64,000 nucleotides of DNA from the NCBI GenBank assembly GCA_017622495.1, contig JAGAQY010000032.1, positions 1-64,000 on the forward strand, read 5' to 3'. Positions within the stretch are counted from its first letter, which is position 1, and each line of letters opens with the position of its first letter. Both the position numbers and the translations under genes were made by a program. The DNA comes from Bacteroidaceae bacterium. Its GTDB lineage: Bacteria > Bacteroidota > Bacteroidia > Bacteroidales > Bacteroidaceae. This document shows, piece by piece, positions 22,607 through 31,079 of the stretch. The notes under the pieces were generated by a model. The model saw only the letters and a list, made by a program, of their open reading frames with translations. It was not told the origin of the DNA and did not search any database.

Positions 22607-23272
22607 CTACTTCCCCATCAGCTTCATCTGGACAAGGATATCATTCTGGCGACGTCGCATATAGTCCGAGGGAACCTTCGAGCTGTAGCGCTTAGGGTTG
22701 GGCAAGGTGGCGGCAATGAGCGCACAGTCTGAGCGAGTGAGTCCATCGGCCGACTTCCCGAAATGGTGCCGCGCCACAGCCTCGGCACCATAGATGCGCG
22801 GGCCCATCTCTATACTGTTGAGATACACTTCCAAGATACGCTCCTTGGGCCACAGCCACTCGATAAGTACGGTATAGTAAGCCTCCACGGCCTTGCGTGC
22901 CCAGGTAGAGGTGCAGAAGGTAAACACATTCTTGGCCGTCTGCTGACTGATAGTGCTGCCGCCACGCTTGCGCTTGCCCGCCTTGCGCTCCTCGATAGCA
23001 TTGCCAATCTCCTTCCAGTCGAACCCACTATGCTGGTAAAACCGCTGGTCCTCAGAGGCCACCACAGCATCGGCCAGATGAGGCGATATTTCCTCCATCG
23101 GCACCCAATCGTGATGAAACGTTGTAGGCTCACCCTTCAGAGCGGCCTTCACTGCATTCTTCACCATCAGTGGAGTCACCGGCACCGGTACATAGCGGTA
23201 TAGCACCACACTGCCTATGCTTAGCAGGAAGAGCGCGATGACTATACGGAAAATTATACGAAAGAGACGCAT
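22607..23272 (-). CDS. mtgA: Monofunctional peptidoglycan glycosyltransferase
   Basis: A 221-residue inner-membrane enzyme that polymerises lipid II into glycan strands. One N-terminal anchor helix (about residues 5-27) is followed by a GT51 domain containing the catalytic-Glu motif VVASEDQRFYQHSGFDWKEI (about 70-89), RGGSTISQQTAKNVF (about 103-117), and KERILEVYLNSIEMG (about 142-156). There is no transpeptidase domain and the length is typical of MtgA. It stands alone, convergent with gyrB, and is not next to the dcw genes further right. Confidence 0.95.
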   Translation of the reverse strand: MRLFRIIFRIVIALFLLSIGSVVLYRYVPVPVTPLMVKNAVKAALKGEPTTFHHDWVPMEEISPHLADAVVASEDQRFYQHSGFDWKEIGNAIEERKAGKRKRGGSTISQQTAKNVFTFCTSTWARKAVEAYYTVLIEWLWPKERILEVYLNSIEMGPRIYGAEAVARHHFGKSADGLTRSDCALIAATLPNPKRYSSKVPSDYMRRRQNDILVQMKLMGK

Positions 23273-23277
23273 GGGAG

Positions 23278-23394
23278 GGGAAAGGGAAGAGGGATGAGGG
23301 AAGAGTTAAGAGGGAAGAGCTAAGAGGGAAGAGGGGAAATTTGGTTGCCTGGAGGCAACTCTTCACTCTTCACTCTTCCCTTTTCCCTCTTAAC
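23278..23394. repeat. GGGAAGAG / CTCTTCCC repeat block A
   Basis: Left arm: iterations of GGGAAGAGTTAAGAG (23278-23337). Centre: hairpin TTGCCTGGAGGCAA (near 23343-23356). Right arm: AACTCTTCACTCTTCACTC and similar. The same centre-right sequence GGCAACTCTTC recurs in blocks at 23981 and 24455. Confidence 0.75.
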
Positions 23395-23976
23395 TCAAAT
23401 AATTCCTTGATTGGCCAGTTCCTCTGCCACAAGCTCCAGCTCGGCATACCAGTCCTCGCCGAAGCGGCGGATGAGGGGTTCCTTAAGGAACTTATAGAGC
23501 GGGAGATTCTCCTTCTGGCCTTTGAGGACAGCCACCTTGCACACATCCCAACGGTCGTAGTTGAGGGCGCGGTAGGGACCATACTCGCCTACACGGATGG
23601 GATAGAGGTGGCACGATACGGGTTTGTAGAAGGGTACGCGCCCTTGGCGGTAGGCCCGCTCGATGGCACAGTAGCAGCAGCCACGCTCGTCGTAGCAGGT
23701 AAACACGCAGTCCTTGCCATTCACAATGGAGGTGACGAGTTCGCCACTGGGGTCATAGTACGAGATACCCTGGCGGTTAATCACTTCGCGTGCCTCGGGC
23801 AGCAGCTCGTCCCATATCTCGGGCAGCAGCGCCTCCACCTCCTTCACCTCGTCGGGCGTGATGGGCGCACCTGCATCGCCCTCGATACAGCAGGCACCGT
23901 TGCAACCCTCAAGGTCGCACAGAAACTTCTCTTTGAATACGTCGAATGATACGACTACACCGTTTACTTCTACCAT
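23395..23976 (-). CDS. DUF3109 cysteine-rich protein
   Basis: A 193-residue cytoplasmic protein. ATG 23974-23976 (MVEVNGVVVSFDVF) is the proper start; the frame stays open further upstream only because it runs through the repeat block. It has eight or more cysteines arranged as CDLEGCNGACC (about residues 20-30), CVFTCYDERGCCYCAIERAY (about 94-113), CHLYP (about 126) and DVCKV. That pattern matches the DUF3109 family, related to the Zn/Fe-binding YkgJ group. The metal and the function are unknown. The family is nearly universal in Bacteroidales. Confidence 0.85.
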   Translation of the reverse strand: MVEVNGVVVSFDVFKEKFLCDLEGCNGACCIEGDAGAPITPDEVKEVEALLPEIWDELLPEAREVINRQGISYYDPSGELVTSIVNGKDCVFTCYDERGCCYCAIERAYRQGRVPFYKPVSCHLYPIRVGEYGPYRALNYDRWDVCKVAVLKGQKENLPLYKFLKEPLIRRFGEDWYAELELVAEELANQGII

Positions 23977-23980
23977 TTTA

Positions 23981-24117
23981 AGAGAGAAGAGGGACGAGGG
24001 AAGAGGGAAGAGGGACGAGGGAAGAGTTAGGAGGGAAAAGGGAAGAGGGAAAAGACTGGGCGGCAACTCTCTTCCTTTTTCACTTTTCACTCTTCCTTCT
24101 TCACTCTTCCTTCTTTG
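23981..24117. repeat. GGGAAGAG / CTCTTCC repeat block B
   Basis: Purine arm of GAGGGAAGAGGGACGA units (23983-24050), centre GGGCGGCAACTCTCTTCC, then a pyrimidine arm (24062-24115). The pyrimidine arm overlaps the 3' end of the four-helix-bundle gene. Confidence 0.75.
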
Positions 24118-24449
24118 GATGTTTTTAATATTGTTATCAATAATTTCTTCAACTCCACACAATCTGCGTACATTGACTCAAACTGTTCTTTTGTCAGAAT
24201 ATCGGTTTCGTGTAAAATTTCCAGCCAATATAGACTCTCGGCGCATTCTTTCAATGCTATCTGTTGTTTGGCTATAAAGTCTGGCTTGCTTATTGCATAT
24301 TGGGCTTCGGCAATATTGGCGCCAATACTTGTGCCTGACCGTAGCAGTTGCTTAGACATGACATGCTCGCCCTTTGTCTTCGTGAGATAAGAATAGAGGT
24401 TTACTATGCGAACGGCAAAAGCTTTGCTTTTAGGAAACGCGATGTCCAT
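24087..24449 (-). CDS. Four-helix-bundle protein (23S rRNA IVP family)
   Basis: A 120-residue helical protein with the hallmark run LSKQLLRSG-like (here MSKQLLRSGTSIGANIAEAQ) followed by SKPDFIAKQQIALKECAESL and YWLEILHETDILTKEQF. These belong to the four-helix-bundle family first seen inside intervening sequences of 23S rRNA genes. Copies also sit in intergenic DNA throughout Bacteroidetes. The function is unknown; a pentameric nucleic-acid-binding bundle has been suggested. The last residues (SKEGRVKKEE) are encoded by repeat DNA, and repeat blocks lie on both sides. The start is ATG 24447-24449. No mobility gene is present. Confidence 0.85.
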   Translation of the reverse strand: MDIAFPKSKAFAVRIVNLYSYLTKTKGEHVMSKQLLRSGTSIGANIAEAQYAISKPDFIAKQQIALKECAESLYWLEILHETDILTKEQFESMYADCVELKKLLITILKTSKEGRVKKEE

Positions 24450-24454
24450 AATAG

Positions 24455-24570
24455 GGAAGAGTTAACAGTGAAGAGGGAAGAGTTAACAGGGAAGAGTTGG
24501 GAGGGAAAAGGGAAGAGGGAGAAAGTAAAAGGCCGGATGGCAACTCTTCACTCTTCCCTCTTCACTTTTC
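24455..24570. repeat. GGGAAGAG / CTCTTCC repeat block C
   Basis: Purine arm with GGGAAGAGTTAACAG units (24455-24530), centre GGCCGGATGGCAACTCTTCA, pyrimidine arm to 24570. It is the third copy of the family within 1.3 kb and adjoins the gpmI stop codon. Confidence 0.75.
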
Positions 24571-24572
24571 AC

Positions 24573-26072
24573 TTAAATCAGCTGCTTGCCTGTCATCTCG
24601 GCCGGTACAGGCAGACCCATAATCTTCAGTACCGAGGGAGCCACGTCGGCAAGGATGCCGTCGGCAGGCTGTACGTCCTTGTTCTCGGTAACGTAGATGA
24701 AGGGCACGGGATTGAGCGAGTGGGCTGTGTTGGGCGAACCGTCAGCATTCACTGCATTGTCGGCATTGCCGTGGTCGGCGATGATGATAGCCTCGTAGCC
24801 GGTCTCCTTGGCAGCCTCGATAACGTCCTTCACGCACTCGTCGACAGCCTTCACGGCAGCCTCGATGGCGCTGTATACGCCGGTGTGGCCCACCATGTCG
24901 CCATTGGCGAAGTTCACGACGATGAGGTCGTACTTGTCTTCGCGGATAGCCTCCACGAGCTTGGTGCGCACCTCGTAGGCACTCATCTCGGGTTGCAGGT
25001 CATAGGTAGCCACCTTGGGTGAGGGCACCAGGATGCGGTCCTCGCCGTCGAACGGAGTCTCGCGGCCACCGTTGAGGAAGAAGGTCACGTGGGCATACTT
25101 CTCTGTCTCGGCAATGTGGAGCTGCTTGAGGCCCTTCGATGCCACATACTCGCCGAGGGTGTTCTCCACGTTCTCCTTGTCGAAGAGGATGTGTACGCCC
25201 TTGAACGATGCATCGTACGGAGTCATGCAGTAGTACTGCAATCCGGGGATGGTATGCATGCCAGCCTCGGGCATATCCTGCTGTGTGAGCACTACGGTGA
25301 GCTCCTTGGCGCGGTCGTTGCGGTAGTTGAAGAAAATCACTACGTCGCCCTCCTTGATGGTGCCGTCATAGTTGCTGTTCACGATGGGGAGGATAAACTC
25401 GTCGGTCACGCCCTCAGCGTACGACTCCTCTACGGCCTTCACCATGTCGCTGGCCTTCTTGCCCTCGCCACTTACGAGCAGGTCATAGGCCACCTTCACG
25501 CGCTCCCAGCGCTTGTCGCGGTCCATCGCGTAGTAACGACCGATGATAGAGGCAATCTTGGCATTGTGCTCCACGAGCTGACCGATGAATCCTGCACCAC
25601 TCTTGGGGTCGGTGTCGCGACCGTCCATGAAGCAGTGTACGTAAGTGTTGTCGATGCCATACACACCGGCGATGTCGATGAGCTTGAAGAGATGGTCGAG
25701 TGAGCTGTGCACGCCACCATCAGAGGTGAGGCCCATGAGGTGGAGGTTCTTGCCATTCTCCTTGGCGTAGCTGTAGGCAGCCACGATCTCCTTGTTCTGC
25801 AGGATGCTGTTGTCGGCACAGGCACGGTTGATCTTCACGAGGTCCTGGTATACTACGCGGCCGGCACCGATGTTGAGGTGGCCCACCTCGGAGTTACCCA
25901 TCTGTCCGTCGGGCAAACCCACGTTCTCGCCGCTGGCCTGCAGCTGAGAGTGAGGATAAGTACTCATCAGGTAGTCCCAATAGGGAGTGGGAGTGTTGAA
26001 GATAACGTCACCCTTACCGTGGTTGCCGAAACCCCAACCGTCCAAAATCATCAATAATGCTTTCTTTGACAT
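24573..26072 (-). CDS. gpmI: Phosphoglycerate mutase, cofactor-independent
   Basis: A 499-residue alkaline-phosphatase-superfamily enzyme that interconverts 3- and 2-phosphoglycerate in glycolysis. It starts [18 protein letters not shown], giving the first metal Asp. The catalytic Ser lies in [16 protein letters not shown] (about residues 57-72), followed by [13 protein letters not shown] (about 148). The metal-binding C-terminal motifs are [13 protein letters not shown] and [12 protein letters not shown]. The length of about 500 is standard. The gene is preceded by an unusual palindrome cluster (26107-26202) that may affect its expression. Confidence 0.96.
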   Translation of the reverse strand: MSKKALLMILDGWGFGNHGKGDVIFNTPTPYWDYLMSTYPHSQLQASGENVGLPDGQMGNSEVGHLNIGAGRVVYQDLVKINRACADNSILQNKEIVAAYSYAKENGKNLHLMGLTSDGGVHSSLDHLFKLIDIAGVYGIDNTYVHCFMDGRDTDPKSGAGFIGQLVEHNAKIASIIGRYYAMDRDKRWERVKVAYDLLVSGEGKKASDMVKAVEESYAEGVTDEFILPIVNSNYDGTIKEGDVVIFFNYRNDRAKELTVVLTQQDMPEAGMHTIPGLQYYCMTPYDASFKGVHILFDKENVENTLGEYVASKGLKQLHIAETEKYAHVTFFLNGGRETPFDGEDRILVPSPKVATYDLQPEMSAYEVRTKLVEAIREDKYDLIVVNFANGDMVGHTGVYSAIEAAVKAVDECVKDVIEAAKETGYEAIIIADHGNADNAVNADGSPNTAHSLNPVPFIYVTENKDVQPADGILADVAPSVLKIMGLPVPAEMTGKQLI

Positions 26073-26106
26073 ACGATCTGTGTATTAATTGGTTTATATT
26101 GTTTTT

Positions 26107-26202
26107 AGTCTCACTTAATCTCACCGCAGTGAGACTCGAGTATCGCAGTAGTGAGACTACAATTTCACCGCACTGAGACTCGAGTATCACTATAGTGATA
26201 CT
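26107..26202. repeat. Palindrome cluster upstream of gpmI
   Basis: AGTCTCAC/GTGAGACT (26107-26136), a repeated CGCA(G/C)TGAGACTCGAGTATC (26125 and 26168), and a perfect 20-bp palindrome AGTATCACTATAGTGATACT (26183-26202) follow each other in 96 bases. The rest of the gap 26073-26370 is AT-rich and has no visible gene. Confidence 0.8.
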
Positions 26203-26370
26203 GCCATAATTGAATAATTAACGTACAAAGATAATGCAAAGAAGCGAATAAATCCAACTTTATCCTCAACAAGTGCAACTAATCTTCGCTAATCAATGCA
26301 AAAATAGACAAAATCGGCGACATCAGCGATAGGATAATGTCATTAGCAAAGAAAACGATACCCTCATTTG

Positions 26371-27891
26371 TCACTCAATGATGTTGAGCATCTTGATGGT
26401 GGCCTTGATGGCCGCCTCCGTCTGGTCGGCATCGAGGCCGCGGGTCTTGAAGGTCTTACCCTCGTGCTCCCACGTGATGATGGTTTGCACGAATGCATCG
26501 GTACGGCCACCAGGGGGGATGGAGACGGCGTAGTTGGTGAGCATGGGGAACTTGCGGCCCAGCGTCTCCTTATAGATCTTGCGCAGGGCACGCACGAAGG
26601 CGTCGTACTGTCCGTCGCCACTGGCGTTCTGCTCGTACACTTGGTCGCCGATGCTCAGCTTGAGCGAAGCCATGGGCTTGAGGCCCTGCGAGAGGGTGAC
26701 GTAGTAGCTCAGGAGCTTCACTCGGGCATCCTCCACGGAGTGTTTCAGCACATCGGAGATGATGTAGGGGAGGTCTTCTTGTGTAACTACCTCCTTCTTG
26801 TCGCCCAGTTCGATGATGCGCGCGGTGACCTTGCGCATGGCCTCATCGTCGAGTTCGAGGCCCAGGGCTTCGAGGTTCTTGCGTATGTTGGCCTTGCCGC
26901 TGGTCTTTCCCAAGGCATACTCGCGCTTGCGGCCGAAGCGTTCGGGTAGCAGCTCGTTACAGTAAAGGTTGTTCTTATTGTCGCCATCGGCATGCACGCC
27001 TGCCACCTGGGTAAAGACGTTCTCACCCACGATGGGTTTGTTGGCGGGGATGGTGATACCCGAATAAGACTCCACGAGGCGACTCACGTCGTTGAGACGC
27101 TCCTCATTGATGGAGGTCTCGGCACCGAAGTGGTCGCGCAAGATGGCCTGCACGCTGGCCAAGGGAGCATTGCCCGCACGCTCGCCCAATCCATTGATGG
27201 TGGTATGGAGACCCTTGGCACCAGCCAGCACGGCGGCATACACATTGCTCACAGCAAGGTCGTAGTCGTTGTGGCCATGAAAGTCGAAGTGGGTATCTGG
27301 GTAGCGCTGCACCATCACGCCCATGAACTTCTGCACCTGCATGGGATTGAGAATGCCGAGGGTATCGGGGAGCATGAAGCGGCGTATGCCACAATCGCGC
27401 AGACCGTCCATGAGCTGGAACACATAGTCGGGCGAGTTCTTCATGCCGTTGCTCCAGTCCTCGAGGTACACGTTCACCGCTACGCCCTGCTCGGTGGCAT
27501 AGGCTACAGTGCGGCGTATGTCGGCGATATGCTCCTCGGGCGTGCGCTTGAGTTGCTCGGTGCAGTGCTTGAGCGAACCCTTGGTGAGGAGGTTCATCAC
27601 ACGGGCGCCACAACGGCGTATCCAGTCGACCGAGGTAGTGCCATCGACAAAGCCGAGGATTTCCACCTTGTCGATATGTCCGGCACGGGTGGCCCAGTCG
27701 CAGATAGCCTTGACCGACTCGGCCTCACCGTCCGATACGCGGGCCGAGGCCACCTCGATGCGGTTTACGCGGAGGTCGTCGAGCAAGCAACGTGCAATGG
27801 AAAGTTTCTCGTGGGGTACGAACGATACGCCGCTGGTCTGCTCGCCATCGCGCAGCGTAGTGTCCATTATCTCAATCTGTCGAGTTGTCAT
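26371..27891 (-). CDS. LeuA-family acyltransferase (isopropylmalate/citramalate synthase type)
   Basis: A 506-residue enzyme of the HMGL-like TIM-barrel family with a C-terminal LeuA allosteric domain. MDTTLRDGEQTSGVSF is the catalytic R-D motif, HFDFHGHNDYDLAVSNVYAA carries the metal-binding HxH, and NGLGERAGNAPLASV is the conserved loop. The regulatory domain spans roughly 395-506. These enzymes condense acetyl-CoA with 2-oxoisovalerate (leucine) or pyruvate (isoleucine by the citramalate route). The barrel fits the second LeuA-like type common in Bacteroides, whose substrate I cannot fix from sequence. No leuB, leuC or leuD is adjacent. It lies downstream of asnS with its own -7 element (27916-27923). 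Confidence 0.8.
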   Translation of the reverse strand: MTTRQIEIMDTTLRDGEQTSGVSFVPHEKLSIARCLLDDLRVNRIEVASARVSDGEAESVKAICDWATRAGHIDKVEILGFVDGTTSVDWIRRCGARVMNLLTKGSLKHCTEQLKRTPEEHIADIRRTVAYATEQGVAVNVYLEDWSNGMKNSPDYVFQLMDGLRDCGIRRFMLPDTLGILNPMQVQKFMGVMVQRYPDTHFDFHGHNDYDLAVSNVYAAVLAGAKGLHTTINGLGERAGNAPLASVQAILRDHFGAETSINEERLNDVSRLVESYSGITIPANKPIVGENVFTQVAGVHADGDNKNNLYCNELLPERFGRKREYALGKTSGKANIRKNLEALGLELDDEAMRKVTARIIELGDKKEVVTQEDLPYIISDVLKHSVEDARVKLLSYYVTLSQGLKPMASLKLSIGDQVYEQNASGDGQYDAFVRALRKIYKETLGRKFPMLTNYAVSIPPGGRTDAFVQTIITWEHEGKTFKTRGLDADQTEAAIKATIKMLNIIE

Positions 27892-27915
27892 AACAATCTC
27901 TTTACCTTAAAACTA

Positions 27916-27958
27916 CAAAAATAGTGCAAACGGGCGAAATACGAAAGCCCGTTTGCAC
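27916..27958 (-). terminator. asnS terminator overlapping next promoter
   Basis: GTGCAAACGGGC and GCCCGTTTGCAC form a 12-bp stem (27924-27935 with 27947-27958), followed on the minus strand by TATTTTTG. The same TATTTTTG (27916-27923) fits the -7 consensus for the LeuA-family gene that starts at 27891. Confidence 0.75.
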
Positions 27959-27974
27959 CTATACGACCCAAATC

Positions 27975-29378
27975 TTAGAAATTGGCGTTGTTCGGCGTAC
28001 GGGGGAAGGGGATGACATCACGAATGTTGGTCATACCTGTCACGAAGAGCAGCAAACGCTCGAAGCCGAGGCCGAAGCCCGAGTGGGGGCAGGTACCATA
28101 CTTGCGGGTGTCGAGATACCACCACATATCCTTCATGGGGATACCCAACTCCTCAACGCGAGCGAGCAGCTTGTCATAGTCAGCCTCACGCTCTGAGCCA
28201 CCGATAATCTCACCAATCTTGGGGAAGAGCACGTCCATGGCACGTACGGTCTTGCCATCCTCGTTCTGCTTCATGTAGAAGGCCTTGATCTCCTTGGGAT
28301 AGTCGGTAAGGATAACAGGACGCTTAAAGTGCTCCTCCACGAGGTAACGCTCGTGCTCAGAAGCGAGGTCGGCACCCCAGAATACGGGGAACTCAAACTT
28401 ATGACCCTTGGCTACGGCATCCTCGAGAATCTTGATACCCTCGGTATAGGGCAGACGCACAAACTCCTCCTTGATGACACCTTCGAGACGGGCGATGAGC
28501 TCCTTGTCGAACATGTCGTTGAGGAACTTCACATCGTCGTAGCAGTGCTCAAGTGCCCAGCGTACGCAGTGCTTGATGAAGTCCTCAGCAAGCTGCATGT
28601 TGTCGTTGATATCATTGAAGGCAACCTCAGGCTCGATCATCCAGAACTCGGCGAGGTGACGCGGAGTGTTGGAGTTCTCGGCACGGAAGGTAGGGCCGAA
28701 GGTATAGATGGCACCAAGTGCTGTAGCAGCAAGCTCGCCTTCGAGCTGGCCCGATACGGTGAGCGAGGCCTGCTTGCCGAAGAAGTCGCTGTCATAGTTG
28801 ATACTGCCGTTCTCGTCCTTCTTCAGGTCGTAGAGGTTCATGGTAGTTACCTGGAACATCTGACCGGCACCCTCACAGTCCGAAGCGGTGATGATGGGGG
28901 TGTGGAAGTAGAAGAAGCCACGCTCGTGGAAGAACTGGTGGATGGCAATGGCCATATTGTGACGGATGCGGTAGACGGCACCGAAAGTGTTGGTACGGGG
29001 ACGCAGATGAGCAATCTCACGGAGGAACTCCATGGAGTGGCCCTTCTTCTGCAGAGGATAAGTGTTGTCGCACTCGCCCAACACCTCAATCTCACGTGCC
29101 TGAATCTCGGCTGCCTGGCCAGCACCAACCGACTGCACCAATTCGCCATTGATGCTCAGGCAAGCACCGGTGGTAATCTTCTTGAGCATCTCCTCGTCAA
29201 AGTTGGCAAGGTCCACTACAATCTGTATATTCTTGATGGTAGAACCGTCGTTCAGTGCAATGAAGTTTACCTGCTTACTGCCACGACGGGTACGTACCCA
29301 TCCTTTCACGTTGACCATAGCACCAAAGTCGGTACGCTTCAGGAGGTCAACAATACGTGTTCTGATGATTGTGTCCAT
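27975..29378 (-). CDS. asnS: Asparaginyl-tRNA synthetase
   Basis: A 467-residue class II aminoacyl-tRNA synthetase that charges tRNA-Asn. The N-terminal OB-fold anticodon domain (about 15-110) holds [20 protein letters not shown]. The catalytic core has motif 1 around [16 protein letters not shown], motif 2 near [20 protein letters not shown], and motif 3 [20 protein letters not shown] close to the end, which finishes [14 protein letters not shown]. The NTPRHLAEF signature and the PRTPNNANF tail favour AsnS over AspS. Length is normal. A strong terminator follows. Confidence 0.97.
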   Translation of the reverse strand: MDTIIRTRIVDLLKRTDFGAMVNVKGWVRTRRGSKQVNFIALNDGSTIKNIQIVVDLANFDEEMLKKITTGACLSINGELVQSVGAGQAAEIQAREIEVLGECDNTYPLQKKGHSMEFLREIAHLRPRTNTFGAVYRIRHNMAIAIHQFFHERGFFYFHTPIITASDCEGAGQMFQVTTMNLYDLKKDENGSINYDSDFFGKQASLTVSGQLEGELAATALGAIYTFGPTFRAENSNTPRHLAEFWMIEPEVAFNDINDNMQLAEDFIKHCVRWALEHCYDDVKFLNDMFDKELIARLEGVIKEEFVRLPYTEGIKILEDAVAKGHKFEFPVFWGADLASEHERYLVEEHFKRPVILTDYPKEIKAFYMKQNEDGKTVRAMDVLFPKIGEIIGGSEREADYDKLLARVEELGIPMKDMWWYLDTRKYGTCPHSGFGLGFERLLLFVTGMTNIRDVIPFPRTPNNANF

Positions 29379-29397
29379 ATCTTACTTCTTTTATTTG

Positions 29398-29516
29398 TAG
29401 TTAAAGGGAGTTAAAGGGAGATAGTCGCTTCGCGCCTTGGGGAGATAAAGCCAATTGTTTTTCGCGCGGGGTAACTATTGGCTTTTAACTCCATTTATCT
29501 CCTTTTATCTCCATAA
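29398..29516. repeat. GGAGTTAAAGGGAG-type repeat, copy 1
   Basis: AGTTAAAGGGAGTTAAAGGG on the left, a middle AGTCGCTTCGCGCCTTGGGG, an inverted pair AGCCAAT/ATTGGCT, and CTCCATTTATCTCC units on the right. A second copy of the family lies at 63541-63720. Confidence 0.75.
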
Positions 29517-29521
29517 ATTAA

Positions 29522-30931
29522 TTACTCATACGCTCCCATGCGCAGCATGTTGACCTCCTTCTCGGTAAGGAAGCGCCAGTCGCCACGGCGAACGTTCTTC
29601 TTGGTGAGTCCGGCAAACTGTACGCGGTCGAGACGCAATACACGGTAGCCCACTGCCTCGAACATACGACGTACGATACGGTTGCGGCCACTGTGGATCT
29701 CTACACCTACGAGTGATTTGTCGGTGTCAGAGGTATAACTGATCTCGTCGGCATGAATCTCGCCATCCTCAAGCTGTACGCCAGTAGCCAACTGCTCCAT
29801 ATCGGCAGCGGTTAGGTTCTTGTCGAGACGCACGTGATAGATCTTCTTCTTCAGGAAACGGGGATGTGTCAGTTTTGATGCCAACTCGCCATCATTCGTG
29901 AGCAGGAGCACACCTGTGGTATTGCGGTCGAGACGGCCTACGGGATAGATACGCTCCTTACAAGCACCCTTCACGAGGTCCATCACGGTCTTGCGATCCT
30001 GAGGATCCTCTACGGTGGTCACATAATCCTTCGGTTTATTGAGCAAGATATAAATCTTGCGTTCAATGCTGATGGTCTGGTCGTGGAAACGCACCTCATC
30101 GCCACGCTTTACCTTGGTGCCGAGCTCGGTCACTACCTGTCCGTTAACGGTCACTACACCAGCAGTAATGAAATCGTCAGCCTCGCGGCGTGAACATACG
30201 CCAGCATTGGCGAGATATTTATTCAAGCGGATTGGTTCGTTGGGATCTTTCAGTTCCTCACGATACTGGATCTGCTTCTTCTTGCTATATCTATTGTCAC
30301 CGAAGCCTCCCTTCTTCTTGAAGCCACCTGCGGCAGGACGCTGACCATAGCCTCCCTCTCGATTAAAACGGGGACGCTGAGCATAGCTACCCTCGCCACC
30401 TTCACGGTTGTAGCGCGGACGGAATGCGTTTTCGACATCAGAGTTCCATGAGTTGCCCGGTTCAGGACGATCATACGAAGGACGGCTATAGGGCTTGTTC
30501 ACCGGACGATAGCTATTACCTTCTCCATCATTGAAACGACGACGGGTGTAATCGCTATTGTAGCTATTGTTACGGCTGTAAGTACGCTCACCATTATAAG
30601 AACGCTCTGAATTGTATGAACGTTCGCCATTGTACTGACGTTCTCCATCGAAGTTGCGCTCACGATTGAAACGGGGGCGGTTGCCATCAAAATTAGGGTT
30701 AAAAGAGCTACGCTGCGGACGCTCTACTTTAGCATAACGGGGTGCACCCTCCTCGCGATTGAAGCGAGGACGCTGTGGGCGTGTGGTGCCATCGGCGTTT
30801 CTCACGAAACGCTGTCTGGGCGCACGGTGACCATCGTTGTTCCAACTGTTTTCGCGGTTGTACGAACTGCGTTCGTTACCGCCATTCTCTGATTCGAATC
30901 CCTCGAATCGATTTACATTGTCTGTAGTCAT
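29522..30931 (-). CDS. rRNA pseudouridine synthase (RluB/E/F type)
   Basis: A 469-residue enzyme in two parts. Residues 1-220 or so are low complexity, rich in Arg, Asn, Tyr, Gly and Ser, with many versions of RPRFNREGG and YNGERSYNSER; this is predicted to be disordered and RNA-binding. From about 228 the globular part starts: an S4 domain (RLNKYLANAGVCSRREADDF) followed by an RsuA/RluB-type catalytic domain with VGRLDRNTTGVLLLTNDGEL (catalytic Asp near 340) and SGRNRIVRRMFEAVGY. The enzyme should convert a uridine in 23S rRNA to pseudouridine. The long arm is seen in other Bacteroidetes relatives but is not part of the E. coli enzymes. Confidence 0.9.
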   Translation of the reverse strand: MTTDNVNRFEGFESENGGNERSSYNRENSWNNDGHRAPRQRFVRNADGTTRPQRPRFNREEGAPRYAKVERPQRSSFNPNFDGNRPRFNRERNFDGERQYNGERSYNSERSYNGERTYSRNNSYNSDYTRRRFNDGEGNSYRPVNKPYSRPSYDRPEPGNSWNSDVENAFRPRYNREGGEGSYAQRPRFNREGGYGQRPAAGGFKKKGGFGDNRYSKKKQIQYREELKDPNEPIRLNKYLANAGVCSRREADDFITAGVVTVNGQVVTELGTKVKRGDEVRFHDQTISIERKIYILLNKPKDYVTTVEDPQDRKTVMDLVKGACKERIYPVGRLDRNTTGVLLLTNDGELASKLTHPRFLKKKIYHVRLDKNLTAADMEQLATGVQLEDGEIHADEISYTSDTDKSLVGVEIHSGRNRIVRRMFEAVGYRVLRLDRVQFAGLTKKNVRRGDWRFLTEKEVNMLRMGAYE

Positions 30932-31079
30932 AATGATTTGTTCTTTTCCTGCCTCGCGGCAGATGATTTGTTCCTTTTTTGATTAAGGGCTTGTTAAGGT
31001 TCCTAATATTTATTTATGGATTATGAAGCAAACAGCTGTTCGCCTCTGTCATCTTTCAACTTTCATCTTTCAACTTGGC

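Noticed and set aside
23981-24162. N-terminal extension of the DUF3109 protein (MCGVEEIIDNN... reading)
   Set aside because: The extra 62 codons are mostly translated repeat DNA (SLFPLPSSLFSL type) and overlap the four-helix-bundle gene; the ATG at 23974-23976 fits the family.
28329-29414. Long plus-strand open frame (361 codons) opposite asnS
   Set aside because: It mirrors the codon structure of the conserved asnS gene on the other strand and has no recognisable protein features. The same applies to 13498-14499, 26992-27924, 47283-48407 and 61934-62989.
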